Origin: Tritrichomonas musculus
Taxonomy: Eukaryota; Parabasalia; Tritrichomonadida; Tritrichomonadidae
Reading direction: 5' to 3'
Assembly: GCA_039105265.1 (NCBI GenBank)
Contig: JAPFFF010000001.1
Coordinates: 3,472,001 to 3,536,000, forward strand
DNA: 64,000 bases
Position 1 is the stretch's first letter. Each line of letters begins with the position of its first letter. Of this stretch, positions 56,090-64,000 are shown piece after piece. The notes below the pieces were generated by a model. The model did no database searches. It saw nothing but the letters and a program-made list of their open reading frames with translations, and was not told the origin of the DNA. A program made the translations under genes and the position numbers.

Positions 56090-57807
56090 TAAAATGATCA
56101 TTCCTATTTTATTTCCAAAAAAAAAATATTTAATTTCCAAAAAAATAAAACGGTTACTATTTTATTTCCAAAAAATATTAATCTATTTCCGAAACAGCTG
56201 TAGTTAGAAAAGAATATTTTAGGTATAAAATAAAAAAAATCATTTTTATTATAATTTATTGGTCAACTTGATGCGAAACTTGACGGCGAATATATGATTT
56301 AAAGTCTTCATCAAATGTGAATGATGTTACTTCTTCTTGAAAGAGATTTAATTTCAAACCTGTGGCTTCCCAAGCTGAACGAATGAGTTCGCTACAAACT
56401 GAACTTTCATAAGCTCGTTTTATTCGCATTAATTTGCGAGTTAATCTTGATTGAAGATCTTTGTTTTCTGGAATTGATGCAAATCGTCGTTTTACTGATG
56501 AGAACAATGTGGTGTCAAGCATTTGTAGGAGGTGACTTGAACGGGGAGTTAAAGGAATCAATTTTAAATTACCAATCTCATCAAAAGCTGCAATTACCTC
56601 ATAGGTGAAATGACTTGTTCAACCGTCAATTATTAGCACGCACTTCAGATTTTCATTAGTTGCATTCCTAAAGAATTCAACATAAGGTTTCAAAACGCCA
56701 TTCAAACCGCAGCGACTAGTGAAATGTGATATGGATCAGTTCTTTCACACCAAAAAGCTTCAACATCGCATTTAGTAGAAATATAAACCGTTTTTCTTTT
56801 TCCCTTTTCTGGGCGTTTTCCAAAGCCCATCTCGTCTAGATTTATTAGATAAGGCTTTGGTGGATCTATAATGATCTCATCAATACTTTGGAAGTGTTGC
56901 TCAACTTTTTCAATTGAGATGTTCGCTCTCAAATCATCGACGCAATTCGCCTTAACTTTTAGAATGTCATTATGATGCCGATTTTTAAAATCGAAAAACC
57001 AGTCGCGATTGAAAAAGCGTTTTTGGCCTGTTCTTACAAAAAAATTTGTGATGCTTCATCACGAATTTCAAAACTGGTCCAACAGCCATTATGTATTTGT
57101 TGTTCCATGATTTTCTGTATTAAATTTTTCTCTTTACAGTCGGTTAAAAGTTGTCTTGATGGTGGAATTACTGGATCAGGAACTGTTATTGGGCGATTAT
57201 TAACTGCCTTCTAGTAAGAATAATTAGATAGACTGAGAAGTTTGATTACAGATCTAACAGGTAGGGCGGGATGCTGGCTTTGCCAAAAATGAATTTGATC
57301 GCGTAGAGTGGCCGCTGATGGAAATTCAGCAGACTTAAATGTCTGGTGAACAATATTACCGTTTTCTTCTCCAAATATATCAATGCAATGTTGGAGCGAT
57401 GGAACTTTTACATGTTTTTGCCTGCTTTTAAAAAAATAAACGAATGAAAAAACAAACGTATTTTTTTATTTTATACCTAAAATATTCTTTTCTAACTATA
57501 TCCATTTTAATATTTATTTATTGCAGAATATAATATATAATAATTGGCTTGAAACATCAATTTTTCAGATATCAAATATATCTGATGCATCTCAGCAACT
57601 TTTTATTTTTTGTACATATTTGAATAGATAAATATTTATTAATGATATATTATTAATTTCACGTTATTATTTCATTTATATTCCGAGAAAAAACGCTAAA
57701 ATAGTACAAAAACGATCATTTTTAATTCAATTTATTAAAATTTTAATTTTAAAAAAGTGAAATGTTCTGATTTTCAAGCCTACGTTCTGATACCAAACCG
57801 ACGCTAC
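56090..57807 (-). mobile_element. Decayed pogo-like DNA transposon
   Basis: The 5' terminus (minus strand) is GTAGCGTCGGTTTGG ending at 57,807, preceded by TA. The transposase relic fills 56,256 to about 57,420. The other end contains repeated TTTGGAAATAAAATAG words and TTCGGAAATAGATTAATATT. The copy at 23,265-23,710 matches both ends, inverted. The border near 56,090 is approximate because no terminal inverted repeat could be matched there. Confidence 0.75.
56256..57420 (-). pseudogene. Pogo-like DDE transposase pseudogene
   Basis: Remnants in order on the minus strand: an N-terminal DNA-binding part (ATLRDQIHFWQSQHPAL), a linker with EEKNLIQ-type helices, the first catalytic block LINLDEMGFGKRPEKGKRK, the second LIIDG, and the third PRSSHLLQMLDTTLFSSVKRRF, the DDE_1/pogo order. 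At least three in-frame stops (at 57,211, 57,034 and 56,619) and at least one frame change (near 56,950) break it, so it is inactive. It is a different subfamily from the transposase at 17,178: its second block is LIIDG rather than LILDG and the core differs in sequence. Confidence 0.85.
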
Positions 57808-57989
57808 TATATTTTATGCAAGTTATGGTGAAAGGTTTTCATTTCGACTATATCAAATTTTTCAATTTTGCATGAGAAAATTTTTCAACTTGAAAAATTT
57901 ATAGGATAGCAAATTTTTCATCGTACGTTAAAAAAACGGTATTTATAGAATATTTTTAGCTTTTTGACACAAATACCGTTTATTTATAG
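57421..57989. other. Transposon end and upstream region of the coiled-coil gene
   Basis: Up to 57,807 this is transposon terminal sequence. From there to the gene at 57,990 is AT-rich leader with three AAATTTTTC(A) words (57,867-57,920) and a hairpin AACGGTATTTATAG / AAATACCGTTT (57,936-57,982) directly before the start codon. Confidence 0.5.
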
Positions 57990-59786
57990 ATGTCGAATTC
58001 TGATCCACAGAGCACCAATTTTAGTTCAGTTTCAAGTAGTACAGGCAGCTATAAGAAATCACACCAAAAACAGTACAAAATTATATGCGAAGATCTTCAA
58101 GCGCGACTTAGGAAAGCATTGGATCAATCTTCTCAAAATCAAAAACAAATAAACACACTTGAACAACAATTACTAGATCAAAAACGTGATACAAATCAAC
58201 TTGAAATGGAAAAAAGACAATTATTAGAACAAATTAATTCTTTAAATGAAGAAATATCAATTCAAAAAACCAAGTTTTCTTTTATCAAAAAAGAATTTGA
58301 ACAACAGAAAAACAAAAATGCCAAACTTTCTACTCAAATTAACGATTTGGAATCAATTAATCAAAATATTGTTCAAAAATTTAAATCAAAATCATCACAA
58401 CTGAAAAAATTAACACAAGTTTTTAAAGAAGGAAATTTTGATCAAGTTATAGAGAATTTGAATAATACAAATAATGAACTACAGAAGCAACTAAGTAATG
58501 AACAAGAAGCAAATGTTAACAATCAATCACAAATCAATACATTAAAACAACAGAATAAAACCCAATCGGATAAAATAGATAGGTTAAAAAATAAAATCAC
58601 GTTGCTTGAAAATACTACCAAAGATTTCAATCAAGCATCAACAAGCCTGTCAAATATTTCTCATCAGTTGGCTCAAAAAAATCAAGAATATAATGAACTT
58701 TTACAAAACCATACTAACGCTCTAAAAAAGATTGACGATTTACAAACACAATTAGCTCAATTTCAAATAATTCAACAACAAAACCAACAAATGAAAATGA
58801 GAATCGATTCCATTTCAATTGAAAATAAAAAACTTTATAATAAAATTAACACAAATGATACTCTTGAAAGAGAAAACGAAAGGCTTAAATCAGAAAATTA
58901 TGCATTAACATCTCAGTTAAAACAAATCGAGAAACTTACAACCGAAAATCAATCACTAAAATCAAGAATTACTGAACTTGAATTACAAAGCCAAAAGTTA
59001 AAGATCGCAAACGACAAATTTGAAATAATGATTAATAATAAAAATAAAAATAAGAAAAAAATTTTAGCTGAATTAAATAAAAATAATGAAAATAACGCAT
59101 TTGAAAATTATTTAGATAAAAACGATGATAATGACGATAGTGATGATGATGCATATGTCAAAACATTAAGAAATGAAATTAAAGAAATGAAAGAAAAGAT
59201 TCTTGAAGCAAATGCAACTAGAATTGAAAGAGATACATTATTGCAAGATGTAAGGATTTTAGAAGAAAAAGTGAAAAAATTACGATCAGCCGAATCGGAA
59301 AATGTTGAACTAAAGCTTCGTGTCGATGCATTATTAGATGAACTTAACACAGCTCAACAACGTGAAAGCCGACTAAATGAAAATATAAAATGCTTAATGC
59401 AAGATAGGCAACAATTAGAAGTAGTTAGAAATAAACTTCTAAAAATTGAAGACGAAATTGATGACAGACATATCAAAGAGCAACAACTTGAATATCAGAT
59501 TAACTTTTTCAAATCGCAATCTAGGGAACAGAAAATGCAAATTGATCATTATGAAGAAGAAATTCATCAATTGCAAGCAGAGCTATTTAAGTATAAAGAA
59601 AATATGGTACAACACAAAGCTACTGAGAAGAGAAAAGAGAGACATAAGTCTAGATTAGATGCTCATACGAAATTAATTATGAAACAACTAGACGATGAAA
59701 GGAAAAAGAATATTAAAGCTCAGTCAAAAATAAAGAACCTAGAACACACAGTAAATAGATACAAAATTGAATTTGAACAATACTAA
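57990..59786 (+). CDS. Long coiled-coil protein, function unknown
   Basis: A 598-residue Gln/Glu/Asn/Lys-rich protein that is coiled coil almost from residue 20 to the end, after a Ser-rich start (MSNSDPQSTNFSSVSSSTGS). An Asp/Asn-rich break (YLDKNDDNDDSDDDAYV) at about 370-386 separates two rods, and the second has Arg/His-rich ends (EKRKERHKSRLDAH). No motor, kinase or membrane motif. A cytoskeletal or centrosomal-type structural role is typical of such proteins but not shown here. An ATG at 57,964 is in another frame. A hairpin lies just before the start. Confidence 0.8.
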   Translation: MSNSDPQSTNFSSVSSSTGSYKKSHQKQYKIICEDLQARLRKALDQSSQNQKQINTLEQQLLDQKRDTNQLEMEKRQLLEQINSLNEEISIQKTKFSFIKKEFEQQKNKNAKLSTQINDLESINQNIVQKFKSKSSQLKKLTQVFKEGNFDQVIENLNNTNNELQKQLSNEQEANVNNQSQINTLKQQNKTQSDKIDRLKNKITLLENTTKDFNQASTSLSNISHQLAQKNQEYNELLQNHTNALKKIDDLQTQLAQFQIIQQQNQQMKMRIDSISIENKKLYNKINTNDTLERENERLKSENYALTSQLKQIEKLTTENQSLKSRITELELQSQKLKIANDKFEIMINNKNKNKKKILAELNKNNENNAFENYLDKNDDNDDSDDDAYVKTLRNEIKEMKEKILEANATRIERDTLLQDVRILEEKVKKLRSAESENVELKLRVDALLDELNTAQQRESRLNENIKCLMQDRQQLEVVRNKLLKIEDEIDDRHIKEQQLEYQINFFKSQSREQKMQIDHYEEEIHQLQAELFKYKENMVQHKATEKRKERHKSRLDAHTKLIMKQLDDERKKNIKAQSKIKNLEHTVNRYKIEFEQY

Positions 59787-59921
59787 TTAGTATTTTTTTT
59801 TTGTATGTAAATAAATATTAAATATAGATCGAAATTTTGCCTTATTTTCAACTTTTTCTAAAAAAAAATTATTTATTTGACTTTTTATATAAGAAGAACA
59901 TAAAAGAAGAATTCTATAAAT

Positions 59922-60201
59922 TTATTCATTTTGATTAAACAAATTCAATAAGAAATAATAAGCATCTTTCTTATTATTTTTCCTAGCTAAATCCAAAGGA
60001 GTTTCATAAAAAAAACTAAAAATGGAATTTCATTAAAAAAAAATAAATTATGGAATTAAATCGACATAAAAATCATTAAGATTGAATGGTTTTACAATCA
60101 ATATCAATTCCTGGGAAGTTTAAGATTAACTTTAACATTTCAATATTACCATCATATGCAGCAAAGTGAAGTGGAGTCCAATAAATAACAAAAAATCATT
60201 T
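59922..60201 (-). pseudogene. Detached 3' end of the ankyrin gene
   Basis: Downstream of the ankyrin frame's stop, in the same frame after about 27 nt, the sequence resumes ankyrin text (WTPLHFAAYDGNIEMLKLIL, then GIDID). After another interruption of about 80 nt comes YETPLDLARKNNKKDAY, and the frame ends at 59,922. So the ancestral protein had one more full repeat and a cap, now separated by short A/T-rich inserts with stops. Neither insert has good trichomonad intron ends (no ACTAAC-type branch and acceptor). Confidence 0.65.
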
Positions 60202-62004
60202 TTAAACACCTTTTCTATCTTGAATATTTATATCTATATACATGTGCGTTAAAAGTAAAGAAACCAATTGAGTATGTCCTTTTGTCACAGCGAAATGTAG
60301 TGGTGCCATTCCAATTTCATTTTTATGATTAACATCAATATTTTGACATAACAAATAATAAACAATATCATTATAACCATGCTTCGTTGCAGTTATCACT
60401 GCATTATTTCCATTTATATCACAACTATTTAAATCTATGTTTGGATCAATTGAAAGAATTGGAATTGCGTCAACTTTGTTGTTTTTGGCTGCAAGATGAA
60501 GAGGAGTTTTACCTGTTTCATCTTTTGCGTTAACATCAATATCATAAGCATCTATAAGTGCATATAATGCGTCATATTGACAATATTGCGCTGCATAATG
60601 AAGAGGTGTTCGGCCATTTGAATCTTGTAAATTGACTGAACAACCTCTATCAATGCAAAAGAGAAGAATACGTATGTTATTATACATGGCTGCATAATGT
60701 ATAACGGATGGAAATTCGCCAAGAGGCTTTGTAATATCAACTTCAAATTGATCAATTAATTGAATCAACATTTCAAAGCGGTCGAATTCAATAGACGTCT
60801 GTATCGCTTTATATACATATGTCGGATTATATTTTTTTTTGCATTCTTTATCTCTAAAGAAAATATGTTTTGAATTTAAACATGTATTGAATATTTTCAT
60901 ATTACCTCCAGCTATAACAAATTGAATCAGAATTTTACCTTCATCATCTGTGATGCATGGATCGGCTCCTTTGGACAAAATTAAGACAAAACATTTCATT
61001 GAGCCAAAAAATGCAGCAAATTGTAATAGTGTTGGACGATGACGAATAAAATCGCATCTTTCAAAGAGGGAATCTTCTATACGCTGATCAAAATCAAATT
61101 TCTCGACATATGAACCAAGTTTATCATTTTTATTGAAAGTGTATTTTATTTCATCGTCTTCTTTATCATCATCTTCTTTGAAATCCTCTTCTTTGGAATC
61201 CTCTTCTTTGGAACCCTCTTCTTTGGAATCCTCTTCTTTGGAACCCTCTTCTTTGGATTCTTCTTTTTTAATGTGGTCTTCTGCAACTACAAGTACATCT
61301 TTTTTGTCCTTTTTGTCATCAACAAACTCTCCACAACAAGATAACTTCATAAATTTGTTAACTTTGTCTTTTTTAATATAATACGCGTAAGATATTTTGT
61401 AATAACCATTTTGAAAATATTTTCTTTGAAGATCCCAATCATTTTTTTGCATTTTATCAAAGTTTTTCTTAAAAAATTTCAACTCTGGAGTCAAATTTGG
61501 ATCTTCATTGAAAAATGATAGAATGTTTTCATAAACTACTTGATCGCGTGATTGAATAACTGGAGCAAACCAGCAGAAAAGAAGATAAATCGATTCTCCA
61601 GGTGGAAATGAAGTTAATAAGTTCATAAATTCTTCGATTGTAATGACTTTCTTATTAATACAATTGATTAAAAAAGAACGATACCATCTTTGATGGGGAA
61701 TATCTTTAGGAGCGATTAAATCTTTAAATCCAGAAAGTGAATTTTGAGTAGTTTGATTATCAATTAGGTATTTGCATAAATCAACTAGATATGGAATAAT
61801 TCCTGGTCTTATACTTGCAGCATGTAGAATGTTAAATGCAACTCGACGCACCAAATCTGGGTGTGTGACTAAAGGAGATTGAAGAACATTTTGACATATA
61901 ACATCAACATTATTTTTTTTAAGTTTTGTAAGAGCTTCTTGGAAAGAAAAAATACAATAATGTGATTGAAGTTTATCAGACGGAAAGTGTTGATTGATGT
62001 CCAT
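60202..62004 (-). CDS. Ankyrin-repeat protein with acidic repeat tract
   Basis: A 600-residue protein of the large trichomonad ankyrin family. The N-terminal half (1-215) is helical and of the DUF3447-like kind often seen before ankyrins in this group. A tract of about 45 residues built from SKEEGSKEED-type units (about 245-290) follows, then about eight ankyrin repeats (about 320-600) with the usual TPLHxAA turns (GRTPLHYAAQYCQ, GKTPLHLAAKNNK, GMAPLHFAVTKGH). Protein-protein interaction is the expected role. The annotated end is abrupt, inside a repeat (DRKGV), and the rest continues in pieces to 59,922. Confidence 0.85.
   Translation of the reverse strand: MDINQHFPSDKLQSHYCIFSFQEALTKLKKNNVDVICQNVLQSPLVTHPDLVRRVAFNILHAASIRPGIIPYLVDLCKYLIDNQTTQNSLSGFKDLIAPKDIPHQRWYRSFLINCINKKVITIEEFMNLLTSFPPGESIYLLFCWFAPVIQSRDQVVYENILSFFNEDPNLTPELKFFKKNFDKMQKNDWDLQRKYFQNGYYKISYAYYIKKDKVNKFMKLSCCGEFVDDKKDKKDVLVVAEDHIKKEESKEEGSKEEDSKEEGSKEEDSKEEDFKEDDDKEDDEIKYTFNKNDKLGSYVEKFDFDQRIEDSLFERCDFIRHRPTLLQFAAFFGSMKCFVLILSKGADPCITDDEGKILIQFVIAGGNMKIFNTCLNSKHIFFRDKECKKKYNPTYVYKAIQTSIEFDRFEMLIQLIDQFEVDITKPLGEFPSVIHYAAMYNNIRILLFCIDRGCSVNLQDSNGRTPLHYAAQYCQYDALYALIDAYDIDVNAKDETGKTPLHLAAKNNKVDAIPILSIDPNIDLNSCDINGNNAVITATKHGYNDIVYYLLCQNIDVNHKNEIGMAPLHFAVTKGHTQLVSLLLTHMYIDINIQDRKGV
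61180..61262 (-). repeat. In-gene tandem repeat coding SKEE(G/D)
   Basis: A 15-bp unit (on the plus strand CCTCTTCTTTGGAA with G/A variants) is repeated about six times and encodes SKEEG/SKEED/FKEED. In-frame units suggest length polymorphism between strains without frame loss. Confidence 0.8.
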
Positions 62005-62217
62005 TTGTTTTTTTTTTTGAATTAGTTACCTCTCTTAATTAATTGTGAAGTTTTGAAAGAATTAACAATATTTTGAGATCATATTTGGGAGGAAATTTAA
62101 TTCAAAAGGAAGGACGAAGTTTTGTTCTTTCACTCTAACCAAAAATTATTTTCTTAGCGCAAAATTAAAAAGGGGACTTATACCTAATTAAATCCTGATT
62201 TATATTTCTTTTTGTAA

Positions 62218-63489
62218 ATGAGCTTTTTTACATACAAATTTGAGGAAGGTTGCACTCAAGATACACAAAAGAGAGAACAAAATATAGCAGATGACAATTC
62301 GGAAGAAGAAGATTATAATGATCATGATGAAAATGTTTTTGTTTGCAAGGAAGATTTCATTAATAATTGCATTAAATTGATGGAAAATGGGAGCTCCCCT
62401 TTCGATATATTAAAATCTCATTACGGAGAGAATGCACCTATTTTTAATATCTTATTTTTGCAAAAATTTATTCAGTTTTTTAATTTATCTCAAACAAAAG
62501 ATATGCTTTTAACGTATTTTATAATTAATGGCCCAGTAGAAAATGCTACACGATTATTAAAGTACAATTTTTTAAATATTTTATTTACTGATTTGCCCGC
62601 AAATTTTATTATTATTCATCATTTACTTTCAAAAACGACTTCACAAGGCAAGAACAAATTTATAGAAACTGGAGGAATTTATGTTCTTTGCAATTTTGTT
62701 TCAAATCCACAATACACTTTAATCATATCTCAGATCTTTTATATTTTATCAGATATAGAATTTGATTATTTTAATGACATCTTACCGCCAAACGCCTTTT
62801 ATCCAATTAATTGCAATTTTGAAACGACGTCAATTTTCACATTTAAAGATTTGATAAAACAACTTTTTTTGGCAGAAGATTTGCAAATTTTAAGTCTTTT
62901 AATTCAATCTTTCAAAAATATTTTTCATAGATCAGAGAAAGCGATTCAAAAATTAGGTAATTTACTCTTTAAGCAATTATTTATTAAAAGACAATTATTT
63001 TTAAATCGTGAAACACAATTTTTGATTCCAGATTTAATTGAATTATTTAATATTTTATGTGATCATTTTGATAATTTTGACTTGTTTAGAATTGATATGA
63101 TTAATTATTTTTATACATTAATGGTAACATATGATTTTCAACATAAAATTTCTCTTAGCTCATCATTTTTATCATTAATAAACGATATTCCGACTCACAT
63201 GTTGCCATCAATTCTTGCAGCTAATACTCTTCAAATACTTGAAGATTTAATTTTTCTTGATAATAGTTTTTCTTTTATATCAAATATAATTGAAACAGTT
63301 TCTGACATTGCAACAAAAATTATCATGTATAATGATGAATATTCATGCAGTCTTGATAAATATTTGTCTCAATGCAAAGGAATTATTGGTTTTCTCTGTG
63401 ATAATGATGATCCAAAAATTTCTGAATTGGCAGAGTCAACAAACTTAGCGATTGATAAAATTGCTTTTAATGTTAATACAAATAACTAA
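62218..63489 (+). CDS. Armadillo-like helical repeat protein, third paralogue
   Basis: A 423-residue protein. An acidic disordered N-terminus (about 20-45, DDNSEEEDYNDHDEN) is followed by all-helical repeats rich in Phe/Ile/Leu, resembling the armadillo-like products at 4,135 and 6,935 in pattern (for example ETGGIYVLCNFVSNPQYTLI, a typical armadillo-like repeat). No catalytic motif. It is divergent from the ankyrin gene with a 213-bp gap. The first ATG gives a sensible N-terminus. Confidence 0.72.
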   Translation: MSFFTYKFEEGCTQDTQKREQNIADDNSEEEDYNDHDENVFVCKEDFINNCIKLMENGSSPFDILKSHYGENAPIFNILFLQKFIQFFNLSQTKDMLLTYFIINGPVENATRLLKYNFLNILFTDLPANFIIIHHLLSKTTSQGKNKFIETGGIYVLCNFVSNPQYTLIISQIFYILSDIEFDYFNDILPPNAFYPINCNFETTSIFTFKDLIKQLFLAEDLQILSLLIQSFKNIFHRSEKAIQKLGNLLFKQLFIKRQLFLNRETQFLIPDLIELFNILCDHFDNFDLFRIDMINYFYTLMVTYDFQHKISLSSSFLSLINDIPTHMLPSILAANTLQILEDLIFLDNSFSFISNIIETVSDIATKIIMYNDEYSCSLDKYLSQCKGIIGFLCDNDDPKISELAESTNLAIDKIAFNVNTNN

Positions 63490-63920
63490 TGCGGCTTTTA
63501 GTTTTTAAATAATTAGATGATAAATTTAATATTTGTTATATAAAGTTTTCATAATATTTGTTATTTATATGAATTTACCTTCATGCTATTTTTTTTAATG
63601 TTCGAATTTAATTTCAGAAGAAGTTTTTCATTTTCATAAAAAAATTCAATCAATGATATAGTTAATTTGTTTGAACAATTATTGCTATTCATAAAGAAAA
63701 CAATAATCAATAGATAAACATTCAATTAAACCATTTTTATGCAAGAATTCTTATTAAAAATACAAAAAAGATATATCATCATTATTTATGAAAGAAAGTC
63801 ATTACTTGCAGAAGATACATCTTATAATCAAATTAATCTAAATTTTCAATCAATGTATTTAAAAATCTCATATTTTTTATTTATTGACAATACTGCCTAT
63901 CATACAAATTGCATTTTTTT
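63490..63920. other. AT-rich gap, nothing supported
   Basis: About 430 bp with only a short rightward frame (63,739-63,924) of unlikely composition that overlaps the stop codon of the leftward gene beyond it. Confidence 0.5.
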
Positions 63921-64000
63921 TTAGAGATCACTATTATCTAATAACTTTGAGATAGGAGTGAATCTGGCATCTCCTCCAATGACTCTATCTAAATCAGCCT
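63921..64000 (-). CDS. C-terminal fragment of a leftward gene running off the window
   Basis: From the window edge a minus-strand frame reads about 25 residues (ADLDRVIGGDARFTPISKLL then DNSDL) to a TAA at 63,921-63,923. It is of normal composition and less AT-rich than the gap next to it. The rest lies beyond the window, so the family cannot be named. Confidence 0.55.
   Translation of the reverse strand, partial: ADLDRVIGGDARFTPISKLLDNSDL

Noticed and set aside
63739-63924. 61-codon rightward frame
   Set aside because: Unlikely composition and overlaps the 3' end of the better-supported leftward gene fragment.

Overview
This window looks like nuclear DNA from a parabasalid protist, most likely Tritrichomonas or a close trichomonad. 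The reasons are the strong AT bias, tightly packed intronless host genes with very short gaps, large families of armadillo-like, ankyrin and coiled-coil proteins, a two-repeat Myb protein, a probable initiator-binding-domain protein, and very AT-rich gaps packed with decayed transposons and two Maverick/Polinton elements. The species call is inference. No rRNA or confident tRNA gene and no CRISPR array was seen.

Layout. (1) 0.1-12 kb is a host gene block: a type-A DnaJ with a CaaX end, a 1.6-kb terminal-inverted-repeat element with 8-bp target duplications just upstream of the next gene, two armadillo-like proteins either side of a coiled-coil gene, a probable Inr-binding-domain protein, a TBL1-type LisH/WD40 protein and a DHHC palmitoyltransferase. 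(2) 12-18.3 kb is mostly AT-rich repeat debris with one R2R3 Myb gene and a pogo-like DDE transposase. (3) At 18,308 the pogo-like transposase is cut by the end of a truncated Maverick (called B here) that carries an SF2 helicase. A 1.1-kb low-complexity array follows. (4) 21.7-29.6 kb is almost geneless and holds at least two more elements with 8-bp target duplications, a deleted pogo-like copy, a foldback element and small hairpin repeats. (5) 29,682-53,801 is a whole-looking 24.1-kb Maverick (A) with 252-bp inverted repeats that look identical by eye, flanked by a TCCCA duplication. (6) 53.8-57.8 kb is more repeat debris plus a decayed pogo-like transposon. (7) 57.9-64 kb returns to host genes: a coiled-coil protein, an ankyrin gene with a disturbed 3' end, a third armadillo-like gene and the tail of another gene.

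How Maverick A is organised. A rightward block (29.9-38.9 kb) carries the integrase, packaging ATPase, a pVI-like small protein, the double-jelly-roll major capsid protein and several small proteins. It meets a leftward block (39.1-43.9 kb) carrying an unknown protein, an HNH endonuclease and protein-primed DNA polymerase B. A third part holds a GIY-YIG-like protein, a candidate penton-like protein and two very large paralogous proteins that look like virion surface or fibre proteins. Copies of a GGTGAATTGTCACC dyad lie in the convergent gap and beyond the unknown gene, and the same motif occurs in Maverick B. I could not recognise the adenain-like protease usual for the family.

The least explained signals are the 76-nt three-stem RNA-like sequence with a 43-nt homopolymer tail near the right end of Maverick A, the dyad repeats, the W-x6-W repeats in the giant protein, the pair of HNH genes, and the set of 8-bp-duplication elements sharing an ARAGG terminus.
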